NCBI GenBank assembly: GCA_020975725.1
Contig: QXJR01000005.1
Coordinates: forward strand, 806,001-870,000
Source of the DNA: Picocystis sp. L7
Lineage: Eukaryota > Chlorophyta > Picocystophyceae > Picocystales > Picocystaceae
DNA length: 64,000 bases
Direction: 5' to 3'
Below the pieces are notes generated by a model. The model was given only the letters and a program-made list of their open reading frames with translations, did no database searches and was not told the DNA's origin. Positions 8,561 to 20,224 of the stretch are shown piece after piece. The translations under genes were made by a program, and so were the position numbers. Position 1 is the first letter of the stretch. Each line of letters opens with the position of its first letter.

Positions 8561-10015
8561 GACCTAGTGATGTCAACACCTCCACGCAGCCTTAACGACG
8601 TGGTGCTGCGTTCGCTTCCGCGTCCTGTAGATTGCTGCCGCGCGTCTTTCTTTGCGGTTCACTTCACTGTGACTCTGTCGAGAGACTCTCTGACGAGTGG
8701 GCTGCGGCTGTCCGTTGAGGGTTCGCCCCGGATGCCAGCCTGGGGTCGGGTGGTTCGCCCCGGTTCGGGGTGGTTGAATCTCATCTGCACCGTCCATGGT
8801 CCCTCTAGAATCTCTTCCGACCGTGTGGATGGATTCTGGGCCCTAGGATGCAGGCTGGAATCCTTCCGGGGGTGACGCAAGTCTCCATTCCCTTCCAAAC
8901 CGCGGGAAGAAGACCCCGCGTCCCCGACCCTTGACTGTCTGTTTGCCCTCCCCTCCTTGCTTCTGGAGAGGATCGTCGATTGAACGAACGGTCAACGTTC
9001 ACCGAGAGAGAGACGTCCACCGATACCAATCATCTGCTCACTGGTTCAACCCACCATGGCGAGGACCTTTTCATCAAGATAACCTACGCTGACACGCTAT
9101 CGATTGGCATGGTAACCGATCGAATGAAAGTGTTCTGATAATGGATTCAAGGAAACGCGCAGTCAACAAGTACCAATGTACGGACGCTGCCAACCGTCCC
9201 ATTCGGGAAAAAGCTAGTCTTTGATACGTCCTTTTCAGCTTCGAGTACGAACGAATCGAAGACTAATTCACGGGAACGAGCTCAACGAACGACTGGTTCC
9301 TGCTTTTGCGAGCAAACTTGTAAAAAATCATGATCTACATTGAATACATGAAGTGCAACTCATGTTGGGGCTTGGAACTTCCATGATTCAACAAGTTGAC
9401 AATGCTGGATGTCTTCATTGCGACAGGCAACATATCAGCAATGGTCGAGGAGCTTCAATAGAAGCTTCGTTCCTCTCTTCTCCCTTCAGCACAATTTCAA
9501 CCAGCCAAGGGTTGCAATATGAAGGCATGCAAGGGAAGAGAAGGCTTTAGCCACAGGGAAAAGGTACTCTGACCCCTAGGAACATAGGTGCAGTAGCAAT
9601 GCATAGATTCCTGGCAGCTTTGTTGGTAGGCTCAACACACAGACATGCAGCCAGGTAGAGCATTTTTCTAGGTTCTCCTGGCACAATCGATCACAAGCTT
9701 CTGAAACAGTATTGTCCTCTTCAGAGGCTGCTGTGGTACAAGACAGATATGACGGTTTGAATCTAGAGTTCCTATTGAGATAGGTCGATGCATACGCAGT
9801 CTTTATTTTACAGCCTGGTTATGGGGATGTTCTCTGCTTTACCCTAACAAACGAGGGTGGCCATCTTAGTCCAAAATTCAACCACTGCTTGGAAGTCCAT
9901 GATACTGCTTTGGAGGTCTCTGTATTGCACAATGAGGAATTATTTAACAAAGCCAGCCTCTCAGAAGGTTCGTAATTCACAGCAGCTTCCGATATTTCAT
10001 CACAAGATTATTACA
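8561..10015. other. Intergenic region between two minus-strand host genes
   Basis: This holds the presumed promoter of the proline-rich gene (just above 8560) and the 3' flank of the helical-protein gene. No open frame here has a recognisable domain, and no repeat was seen. The 102-codon frame at 8567-8875 is antisense to a likely 5' region and looks random. Confidence 0.5.
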
Positions 10016-11041
10016 TCAGATCAAGAACTTCTGGCAAGCAATGATGACTTTGTCGATGAACGTTCCAATCTCGTCGTTCCCCGCTTCTCTTGCGAGCATC
10101 GCATTTTGTCTCAGGATATTGAGCATGTCATTATCGATCTGGTTGGTTGCGGCCATTTCCTGAATCTTCTGTTTCTTGTCCTTGGCTTGTAGGAGCTCTT
10201 TTGCGCGCTGAGCTGGGGCACCAGCGTTTGCAGCCATCTCGTCCAGCGCCTGCACACCTTCTTGGAGCACTCCTCTCAAGGCTTCCAGTTCGGCGAGGCG
10301 TTCTTCATCGGGTGTTGAAGCGAATCTGAGTGTCCCTATGGCTTGGTCCAAGTGCTTGAAGAAAGCTTCGTTCAGCTGTGGCCTGCAGCGAGCGATTTCA
10401 TACTCCATTTCTTGCGACTCCGTGTCTAGAAAATACTCGACTACATCGTCGGGTTTGGTGGGCACGACGCGGGCTTCCCTCTTCTGCAGGATGGCTTGTC
10501 TTTCTTCTTCTTGGGCTTTCCGGTTACGTTCTTGATCTTCTTCGCTTTGCTGCAGCGTCTTGTGCCTCGTCCTCCTGTCGATGTGTCCTCCTGAAGGTCG
10601 ACCGAGGATGCCTTCGGGATCCTGCACGATCGTGGCGCGCGGGTGTCGCCAAGCACGTGTCGTCGTAGGAATCTTCCTAGTCAGTCGCACGAGCGACGTG
10701 TTTCTCGTTCGCTGGAACCGTTCGTCTTCCCTTTCGCCGTCGTTTTTCGGACAGTATCCCGATGGTTCGAAGGAATTTCGGCTAGAAGCCAGGTCCCTTC
10801 GTGACCATCGCCGCTTCTGCGTTCCGTAGGCACGCGACAAGACCCTTTTCTCTCCATCGTGGACGACACGTATCCCACGTCCACGAAGGCAGGGTGGTCC
10901 CACGCGCATCCCATGCTTCTGCAGCAGACGAGCGTGTTTGCTTCCGGTCCACAGGCGTATCGACCGTTCGTATGGAGGTAGGTTTTCGTTCGTATCGCGT
11001 CTTTGGAGGCGCCTTGGATTCACGTACCCATCCCACTCCAC
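10016..11041 (-). CDS. Helical conserved-looking protein, possibly plastid-targeted; N-terminus uncertain
   Basis: A 341-codon open frame. The last 140 residues or so are clearly protein-like: acidic, amphipathic helices (VVEYFLDTESQEMEYEIARCRPQLNEAFFKHL, here split over two helices; then a heptad-like LAELEALRGVLQEGVQAL; then a short C-terminal helix ending QKFLI). This layout resembles a family of soluble helical proteins in plant and algal plastids, from memory of its pattern and not a search. The first 170 or so residues are very Arg-rich and low in conserved pattern; they could be a transit peptide, or the true N-terminus could lie in another frame joined by an intron. The ATG at 11041 is only the outer limit of the open frame. 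No neighbouring gene suggests a role. Confidence 0.55.
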   Translation of the reverse strand: MEWDGYVNPRRLQRRDTNENLPPYERSIRLWTGSKHARLLQKHGMRVGPPCLRGRGIRVVHDGEKRVLSRAYGTQKRRWSRRDLASSRNSFEPSGYCPKNDGEREDERFQRTRNTSLVRLTRKIPTTTRAWRHPRATIVQDPEGILGRPSGGHIDRRTRHKTLQQSEEDQERNRKAQEEERQAILQKREARVVPTKPDDVVEYFLDTESQEMEYEIARCRPQLNEAFFKHLDQAIGTLRFASTPDEERLAELEALRGVLQEGVQALDEMAANAGAPAQRAKELLQAKDKKQKIQEMAATNQIDNDMLNILRQNAMLAREAGNDEIGTFIDKVIIACQKFLI

Positions 11042-11206
11042 AGATCTGCATTGCTCTCCTGTCCGGTCTGTTCCTCTTCCCTTCCATCCATCCTCCCTTT
11101 GATGGCGTGCACTTCGTACGCGTGGATAGACACCCTCTGATGGAGGCGAATGGAGCGACCGCTAACATCTCGCAAACACGTGTGGGCCCACGCGTGTACG
11201 TGTGCC

Positions 11207-11251
11207 TTCCCAATAGAGGAATTCGTTTTTCGGGAAAAATGAAAAATCGGG
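11207..11251 (+). repeat. H2 left terminal inverted repeat
   Basis: Begins TTCCCAATAGAGGAATTCG and ends AAATGAAAAATCGGG. It pairs with 21396-21440 with two mismatches over 45 bp. Confidence 0.88.
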
Positions 11252-11529
11252 CCTCGATATTCACGAATTTGTCCGTTGCCCCAAATTTTCCGAACCCCGA
11301 TATGTCGAAAAACCCACTTATCGGGCTTAATAAGAACGCTCGATTTGAGCGTCCTCTGCGAGTCATGAAGACGTGACCAGTTTTTGTCCTACACATTCGA
11401 TGATAAGGTGTGCTTGTCCCGTCGTATGCTACGAGCAATCGAGCGTCCTTGAGCTTGTGAAGACAGGCTCCAGGATCCTCGGCGGGACGCAGCTTCGGCA
11501 AAGAACGCGGAAGGCGAACACCACGGGAC

Positions 11530-12705
11530 TTGATGCCGCAAAGAAAAGGGAGGGTGCTCGAGCTAATGCGGGTGCAAGATGCGATATATGAAATCGAGCT
11601 CGTTCAAGCATTCGTCATGCTTGAGTTTGACGATATGCCGGAACTGCCCGCGGGTATGGTAGGTTTGCTGGAGGAAGCGTTGGATGCGTGCAAAGGCGAG
11701 GCGAGAAAGCTCGAGGAATGGTGGAATCCTCGTGTTGTAGTGACAAACGAGGCACGGTGGATTGATGGTTTCAGCGAAGACGATTTACGAGGGTGCCTCC
11801 GGTTTGGCGCAGACGAGCTTCGAGAGCTCATGGGGCTCTTGGAAATCCCAGCATTTTTGTGGGCGCGGGGCAGCACACGGCGATTTCGCGGCGAGGAAGC
11901 CTTCCTCCTTTTGTTGCGTAGGCTTGCGGGACGCGAAAAGGGTGTGCACCATGCCGTGGTGTTCGATCGATCGCCACCTGCCATCTCCGAGATGTACAAC
12001 GTCGTGCTACACCACGTGTACCAACACGCTAGGGTTGCGATGCGGCTCGAATTGTGGGAGGACGAGCTCCCCTCATTCGTGGAGGCACTGCATGCATGTG
12101 GGTGTCCGTTGCCACAATGCTTCGGGTTTATTGACGGGACAATGTTTGACATCCGTAGACCGATCGTTGGACAGGAGGCAATGTATAATGGTTGGAAGAG
12201 AAGACACAAGGTCAAGTACCAGTGCGTGGTGCTTCCGAATTTTCTCATTGGCGATTGGTATGGACCAGCAACTGGGCGTGCGAACGATGCTACAATGATG
12301 GCCGCGTCAGGGTTGATCCCTCGATTGGAGGCCATGCAAGAGCGGATTGAGCAGCAAATATGCCTGTACGGGGATGCGGCATATCCCTTGAGTGATGTGC
12401 TCCTACGTGCACCAAAAGGGAACAACGCGACAACTGAGGAGCTCCGCCTCGCAGAAAAGATGTCGAAGTACCGGGAGAGCGTGGAGTGGATATTCGGGAA
12501 GCTAGGCGAACTCTGGCCTTTCGTCACTGATGTGACAAGAAAGGCCACAGGATCTCGCGCTACAGGTAAGGAGGACTTCGTTGCCGCGCTCCTTACGAAC
12601 TACCATACATGCGCGTACGGTGGTGTTGCAAATCAGTACTTTGGAGTGCGTCCACCCACGATGAGCGAGTACAAGCGAAAATATGTCAGGGAACTCCATG
12701 GATGA
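11530..12705 (+). CDS. PIF/Harbinger DDE transposase (H2)
   Basis: A 391-residue transposase with the full Harbinger catalytic triad: Asp in GFIDGTMFDIRRP, Asp in CLYGDAAYPLSD, Glu in SVEWIFGKLGELWPF. The central and C-terminal parts match the H1 transposase closely, so both elements belong to one lineage. The frame is uninterrupted and stops with TGA at 12703-12705. The tandem array begins about 8 bases after this stop, so any transcript without an early poly(A) site would carry repeat sequence as its 3' UTR. The ATG at 11530 starts the open frame (MMPQRKGRVLELMRV); the Met at residue 13 is an alternative. The upstream stretch 11252-11529 is non-coding and probably carries the promoter. Confidence 0.9.
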   Translation: MMPQRKGRVLELMRVQDAIYEIELVQAFVMLEFDDMPELPAGMVGLLEEALDACKGEARKLEEWWNPRVVVTNEARWIDGFSEDDLRGCLRFGADELRELMGLLEIPAFLWARGSTRRFRGEEAFLLLLRRLAGREKGVHHAVVFDRSPPAISEMYNVVLHHVYQHARVAMRLELWEDELPSFVEALHACGCPLPQCFGFIDGTMFDIRRPIVGQEAMYNGWKRRHKVKYQCVVLPNFLIGDWYGPATGRANDATMMAASGLIPRLEAMQERIEQQICLYGDAAYPLSDVLLRAPKGNNATTEELRLAEKMSKYRESVEWIFGKLGELWPFVTDVTRKATGSRATGKEDFVAALLTNYHTCAYGGVANQYFGVRPPTMSEYKRKYVRELHG

Positions 12706-12712
12706 TCAGTAT

Positions 12713-15700
12713 ACACTTGGAGTTTTTTTTCTACTGGCAGCAACTTTGGGTGGACACCTGCAGTTTGTTTCTACTGGCAGCAACTATCGGTGGACACTTG
12801 CAGTTTTTTTTCTACTGGCAGCAACTATCGGTGGACACTTGCAGTTTTTTTTCTACTGGCAGCAACTTTGGGTGGACACTTGCAGTTTTTTTTCTACTGG
12901 CAGCAACTATCGGTGGACACTTGCAGTTTTTTTTCTACTGGCAGCAACTTTGGATGGACACCTGCAGTTTGTTTCTACTGGCAGCAACTATCGGTGGACA
13001 CTTGCAGTTTTTTTTCTACTGGCAGCAACTTTGGATGGACACCTGCAGTTTGTTTCTACTGGCAGCAACTATCGGTGGACACTTGCAGTTTTTTTTCTAC
13101 TGGCAGCAACTATCGGTGGACACTTGCAGTTTGTTTCTACTGGCAGCAACTTTGGGTGGACACCTGCAGTTTGTTTCTACTGACAGCAACTTTGGGTGGA
13201 CACCTGCAGTTTGTTTCTACTGGCAGCAACTATCGGTGGACACCTGCAGTTTTTTTTCTACTGGCAGCAACTTTGGGTGGACACCTGCAGTTTTTTTTCT
13301 ACTGGCAGCAACTTTGGATGGACACCTGCAGTTTGTTTCTACTGGCAGCAACTATCGGTGGACACTTGCAGTTTTTTTTCTACTGGCAGCAACTTTGGAT
13401 GGACACCTGCAGTTTTTTTTCTACTGGCAGCAACTTTGGGTGGACACTTGCAGTTTGTTTCTACTGGCAGCAACTATCGGTGGACACTTGCAGTTTTTTT
13501 TCTACTGGCAGCAACTTTAGATTGGACACCTGCAGTTTTTTTTCTACTGGCAGCAACTTTGGATGGACACTTGCAGTTTTTTTTCTACTGGCAGCAACTT
13601 TGGGTGGACACCTGCAGTTTGTTTCTACTGGCAGCAACTATCGGTGGACACTTGCAGTTTTTTTTCTACTGGCAGCAACTATCGGTGGACACCTGCAGTT
13701 TTTTTTCTACTGGCAGCAACTTTGGATGGACACCTGCAGTTTTTTTTCTACTGGCAGCAACTTTGGGTGGACACCTGCAGTTTTTTTTCTACTGGCAGCA
13801 ACTTTGGGTGGACACCTGCAGTTTTTTTTCTACTGGCAGCAACTTTGGGTGGACACCTGCAGTTTGTTTCTACTGGCAGCAACTATCGGTGGACACTTGC
13901 AGTTTTTTTTCTACTGGCAGCAACTTTGGATGGACACCTGCAGTTTTTTTTCTACTGGCAGCAACTATCGGTGGACACTTGCAGTTTTTTTTCTACTGGC
14001 AGCAACTTTGGATGGACACCTGCAGTTTTTTTTCTACTGGCAGCAACTTTGGGTGGACACTTGCAGTTTGTTTCTACTGGCAGCAACTATCGGTGGACAC
14101 TTGCAGTTTTTTTTCTACTGGCAGCAACTTTGGATGGACACCTGCAGTTTTTTTTCTACTGGCAGCAACTTTGGGTGGACACCTGCAGTTTGTTTCTACT
14201 GACAGCAACTTTGGGTGGACACCTGCAGTTTGTTTCTACTGGCAGCAACTATCGGTGGACACTTGCAGTTTTTTTTCTACTGGCAGCAACTTTGGATGGA
14301 CACCTGCAGTTTTTTTTCTACTGGCAGCAACTTTGGGTGGACACTTGCAGTTTTTTTCTACTGGCAGCAACTATCGGTGGACACTTGCAGTTTTTTTTCT
14401 ACTGGCAGCAACTTTGGATGGACACCTGCAGTTTTTTTTCTACTGGCAGCAACTTTGGGTGGACACCTGCAGTTTTTTTTCTACTGGCAGCAATTTTGGA
14501 TGGACACCTGCAGTTTTTTTTCTACTGGCAGCAACTTTGGGTGGACACCTGCAGTTTTTTTTCTACTGGCAGCAACTTTGGATGGACACCTGCAGTTTGT
14601 TTCTACTGGCAGCAACTATCGGTGGACACTTGCAGTTTTTTTTCTACTGGCAGCAACTTTGGATGGACACCTGCAGTTTTTTTTCTACTGGCAGCAACTT
14701 TGGGTGGACACTTGCAGTTTGTTTCTACTGGCAGCAACTATCGGTGGACACTTGCAGTTTTTTTTCTACTGGCAGCAACTTTGGATGGACACCTGCAGTT
14801 TTTTTTCTACTGGCAGCAACTTTGGATGGACACTTGCAGTTTTTTTTCTACTGGCAGCAACTTTGGGTGGACACCTGCAGTTTGTTTCTACTGGCAGCAA
14901 CTATCGGTGGACACTTGCAGTTTTTTTTCTACTGGCAGCAACTTTGGATGGACACCTGCAGTTTTTTTTCTACTGGCAGCAACTTTGGGTGGACACCTGC
15001 AGTTTTTTTTCTACTGGCAGCAACTTTGGGTGGACACCTGCAGTTTTTTTTCTACTGGCAGCAACTTTGGGTGGACACCTGCAGTTTTTTTTCTACTGGC
15101 AGCAACTATCGGTGGACACTTGCAGTTTTTTTTCTACTGGCAGCAACTTTGGGTGGACACCTGCAGTTTTTTTTCTACTGGCAGCAACTTTGGGTGGACA
15201 CCTGCAGTTTGTTTCTACTGGCAGCAACTTTGGGTGGACACTTGCAGTTTTTTTCTACTGGCAGCAACTATCGGTGGACACCTGCAGTTTTTTTTCTACT
15301 GGCAGCAACTATCGGTGGACACTTGCAGTTTTTTTTCTACTGGCAGCAACTTTGGATGGACACCTGCAGTTTTTTTTCTACTGGCAGCAACTTTGGATGG
15401 ACACCTGCAGTTTGTTTCTACTGGCAGCAACTATCGGTGGACACTTGCAGTTTTTTTTCTACTGGCAGCAACTTTGGATGGACACCTGCAGTTTTTTTTC
15501 TACTGGCAGCAACTTTGGGTGGACACTTGCAGTTTGTTTCTACTGGCAGCAACTATCGGTGGACACTTGCAGTTTTTTTTCTACTGGCAGCAACTTTAGA
15601 TTGGACACCTGCAGTTTTTTTTCTACTGGCAGCAACTTTGGATGGACACTTGCAGTTTTTTTTCTACTGGCAGCAACTTTGGGTGGACACCTGCAGTTTG

Positions 15701-18700
15701 TTTCTACTGGCAGCAACTATCGGTGGACACTTGCAGTTTTTTTTCTACTGGCAGCAACTTTGGATGGACACCTGCAGTTTTTTTTCTACTGGCAGCAACT
15801 TTGGGTGGACACCTGCAGTTTTTTTTCTACTGGCAGCAACTTTGGGTGGACACCTGCAGTTTTTTTTCTACTGGCAGCAACTTTGGATGGACACCTGCAG
15901 TTTGTTTCTACTGGCAGCAACTATCGGTGGACACTTGCAGTTTTTTTTCTACTGGCAGCAACTTTGGATGGACACCTGCAGTTTTTTTTCTACTGGCAGC
16001 AACTTTGGGTGGACACTTGCAGTTTGTTTCTACTGGCAGCAACTATCGGTGGACACTTGCAGTTTTTTTTCTACTGGCAGCAACTTTAGATTGGACACCT
16101 GCAGTTTTTTTTCTACTGGCAGCAACTTTGGATGGACACTTGCAGTTTTTTTTCTACTGGCAGCAACTTTGGGTGGACACCTGCAGTTTGTTTCTACTGG
16201 CAGCAACTATCGGTGGACACTTGCAGTTTTTTTTCTACTGGCAGCAACTTTGGATGGACACCTGCAGTTTTTTTTCTACTGGCAGCAACTTTGGGTGGAC
16301 ACCTGCAGTTTTTTTTCTACTGGCAGCAACTATCGGTGGACACTTGCAGTTTTTTTTCTACTGGCAGCAACTTTGGGTGGACACTTGCAGTTTTTTTTCT
16401 ACTGGCAGCAACTATCGGTGGACACTTGCAGTTTTTTTTCTACTGGCAGCAACTTTGGATGGACACCTGCAGTTTTTTTTCTACTGGCAGCAACTATCGG
16501 TGGACACTTGCAGTTTTTTTTCTACTGGCAGCAACTTTGGATGGACACCTGCAGTTTTTTTTCTACTGGCAGCAACTTTGGGTGGACACTTGCAGTTTGT
16601 TTCTACTGGCAGCAACTATCGGTGGACACTTGCAGTTTTTTTTCTACTGGCAGCAACTTTGGATGGACACCTGCAGTTTTTTTTCTACTGGCAGCAACTT
16701 TGGGTGGACACCTGCATTTTGTTTCTACTGACAGCAACTTTGGGTGGACACCTGCAGTTTGTTTCTACTGGCAGCAACTATCGGTGGACACTTGCAGTTT
16801 TTTTTCTACTGGCAGCAACTTTGGATGGACACCTGCAGTTTTTTTTCTACTGGCAGCAACTTTGGGTGGACACTTGCAGTTTTTTTCTACTGGCAGCAAC
16901 TATCGGTGGACACTTGCAGTTTTTTTTCTACTGGCAGCAACTTTGGATGGACACCTGCAGTTTTTTTTCTACTGGCAGCAACTTTGGGTGGACACCTGCA
17001 GTTTTTTTTCTACTGGCAGCAATTTTGGATGGACACCTGCAGTTTGTTTCTACTGGCAGCAACTATCGGTGGACACTTGCAGTTTTTTTTCTACTGGCAG
17101 CAACTTTGGATGGACACCTGCAGTTTTTTTTCTACTGGCAGCAACTTTGGGTGGACACTTGCAGTTTGTTTCTACTGGCAGCAACTATCGGTGGACACTT
17201 GCAGTTTTTTTTCTACTGGCAGCAACTTTGGATGGACACCTGCAGTTTTTTTTTCTACTGGCAGCAACTTTGGATGGACACTTGCAGTTTTTTTTCTACT
17301 GGCAGCAACTTTGGGTGGACACCTGCAGTTTGTTTCTACTGGCAGCAACTATCGGTGGACACTTGCAGTTTTTTTTCTACTGGCAGCAACTTTGGATGGA
17401 CACCTGCAGTTTTTTTTCTACTGGCAGCAACTTTGGGTGGACACCTGCAGTTTTTTTTCTACTGGCAGCAACTTTGGGTGGACACCTGCAGTTTTTTTTC
17501 TACTGGCAGCAACTTTGGGTGGACACTTGCAGTTTTTTTTCTACTGGCAGCAACTATCGGTGGACACTTGCAGTTTTTTTTCTACTGGCAGCAACTATCG
17601 GTGGACACCTGCAGTTTTTTTTCTACTGGCAGCAACTTTGGATGGACACCTGCAGTTTTTTTTTCTACTGGCAGCAACTTTGGGTGGACACCTGCAGTTT
17701 TTTTTCTACTGGCAGCAACTTTGGGTGGACACCTGCAGTTTTTTTTCTACTGGCAGCAACTTTGGGTGGACACCTGCAGTTTGTTTCTACTGGCAGCAAC
17801 TATCGGTGGACACTTGCAGTTTTTTTTCTAGTGGCAGCAACTTTGGATGGACACCTGCAGTTTGTTTCTACTGGCAGCAACTATCGGTGGACACTTGCAG
17901 TTTTTTTTCTACTGGCAGCAACTTTGGGTGGACACCTGCAGTTTTTTTTCTACTGGCAGCAACTTTGGGTGGACACCTGCAGTTTTTTTTCTACTGACAG
18001 CAACTTTGGGTGGACACCTGCAGTTTGTTTCTACTGGCAGCAACTATCGGTGGACACCTGCAGTTTTTTTTCTACTGGCAGCAACTTTGGGTGGACACCT
18101 GCAGTTTTTTTTCTACTGGCAGCAACTTTGGATGGACACCTGCAGTTTGTTTCTACTGGCAGCAACTATCGGTGGACACTTGCAGTTTTTTTTCTACTGG
18201 CAGCAACTTTGGATGGACACCTGCAGTTTTTTTTCTACTGGCAGCAACTTTGGGTGGACACTTGCAGTTTGTTTCTACTGGCAGCAACTATCGGTGGACA
18301 CTTGCAGTTTTTTTTCTACTGGCAGCAACTTTAGATTGGACACCTGCAGTTTTTTTTCTACTGGCAGCAACTTTGGATGGACACTTGCAGTTTTTTTTCT
18401 ACTGGCAGCAACTTTGGGTGGACACCTGCAGTTTGTTTCTACTGGCAGCAACTATCGGTGGACACTTGCAGTTTTTTTTCTACTGGCAGCAACTTTGGAT
18501 GGACACCTGCAGTTTTTTTTCTACTGGCAGCAACTTTGGGTGGACACCTGCAGTTTTTTTTCTACTGGCAGCAACTTTGGGTGGACACCTGCAGTTTTTT
18601 TTCTACTGGCAGCAACTATCGGTGGACACTTGCAGTTTTTTTTCTACTGGCAGCAACTTTGGGTGGACACTTGCAGTTTTTTTTCTACTGGCAGCAACTA

Positions 18701-20000
18701 TCGGTGGACACTTGCAGTTTTTTTTCTACTGGCAGCAACTTTGGGTGGACACTTGCAGTTTGTTTCTACTGGCAGCAACTATCGGTGGACACTTGCAGTT
18801 TTTTTTCTACTGGCAGCAACTTTGGATGGACACCTGCAGTTTTTTTTCTACTGGCAGCAACTTTGGGTGGACACTTGCAGTTTGTTTCTACTGGCAGCAA
18901 CTTTGGGTGGACACCTGCAGTTTGTTTCTACTGACAGCAACTTTGGGTGGACACCTGCAGTTTGTTTCTACTGGCAGCAACTATCGGTGGACACTTGCAG
19001 TTTTTTTTCTACTGGCAGCAACTTTGGATGGACACCTGCAGTTTTTTTTCTACTGGCAGCAACTTTGGGTGGACACTTGCAGTTTTTTTCTACTGGCAGC
19101 AACTATCGGTGGACACTTGCAGTTTTTTTTCTACTGGCAGCAACTTTGGATGGACACCTGCAGTTTTTTTTCTACTGGCAGCAACTTTGGGTGGACACCT
19201 GCAGTTTTTTTTCTACTGGCAGCAACTTTGGATGGACACCTGCAGTTTGTTTCTACTGGCAGCAACTATCGGTGGACACTTGCAGTTTTTTTTCTACTGG
19301 CAGCAACTTTGGATGGACACTTGCAGTTTTTTTTCTACTGGCAGCAACTTTGGGTGGACACCTGCAGTTTGTTTCTACTGGCAGCAACTATCGGTGGACA
19401 CTTGCAGTTTTTTTTCTACTGGCAGCAACTTTGGATGGACACCTGCAGTTTTTTTTCTACTGGCAGCAACTTTGGGTGGACACTTGCAGTTTTTTTCTAC
19501 TGGCAGCAACTATCGGTGGACACTTGCAGTTTTTTTTCTACTGGCAGCAACTTTGGATGGACACTTGCAGTTTTTTTTCTACTGGCAGCAACTTTGGGTG
19601 GACACCTGCAGTTTGTTTCTACTGGCAGCAACTATCGGTGGACACTTGCAGTTTTTTTTCTACTGGCAGCAACTTTGGATGGACACCTGCAGTTTTTTTT
19701 CTACTGGCAGCAACTTTGGGTGGACACCTGCAGTTTTTTTTCTACTGGCAGCAACTTTGGGTGGACACCTGCAGTTTTTTTTCTACTGGCAGCAACTTTG
19801 GGTGGACACCTGCAGTTTTTTTTCTACTGGCAGCAACTATCGGTGGACACTTGCAGTTTTTTTTCTACTGGCAGCAACTTTGGGTGGACACCTGCAGTTT
19901 GTTTCTACTGGCAGCAACTTTGGATGGACACCTGCAGTTTTTTTTCTACTGGCAGCAACTTTGGATGGACACTTGCAGTTTTTTTTCTACTGGCAGCAAA
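12713..20000. repeat. 7.3-kb minisatellite, 40/41-bp unit, inside H2
   Basis: Roughly 180 tandem copies of a 40- or 41-bp unit: a T-tract (seven or eight T, or TTTGTTT), CTACTGGCAGCAACT, then TTGGATGGACAC or TTGGGTGGACAC or ATCGGTGGACAC, then CTGCAG or TTGCAG. Variants are shuffled in longer blocks. For example, the rare form with TTTAGATTGGACAC recurs near 13515, 15595, 16085 and 18330, in similar neighbourhoods, indicating segmental duplication of multi-unit blocks. No plus-strand frame of the unit has a stop, which creates open frames up to 1712 codons; these are not evidence of a protein. The array starts just after the transposase stop and ends about 225 bp before the Myb-like gene's stop. 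Confidence 0.96.
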
Positions 20001-20224
20001 TATCGAATTAGGAGTTTCGAATGAGAGGTGGAAGAAGACATTGACGGTGTGGTTTGTACTATATAAAGCGGGTCGTGGTATTTGTATGTAATGCATTTGC
20101 ATGCTGTACTACATTTGCAAAATCTACAATCAATGATACAATCAAACATTGCAACCTATGCAGTAGGCATGCATGAGCAATGTTGTTGACAATTCACGCA
20201 AAGAAATGTAATGCAAATGAAATG

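Noticed and set aside
12713-20000. CRISPR-like array
   Set aside because: Units are contiguous without unique spacers, and the host is eukaryotic.
12609-20091. Long open frames up to 1712 codons in the 40/41-bp array
   Set aside because: All three plus frames are open because the repeat unit lacks stops; the translations are the same repeat read three ways, with no start context, domain or codon signal.
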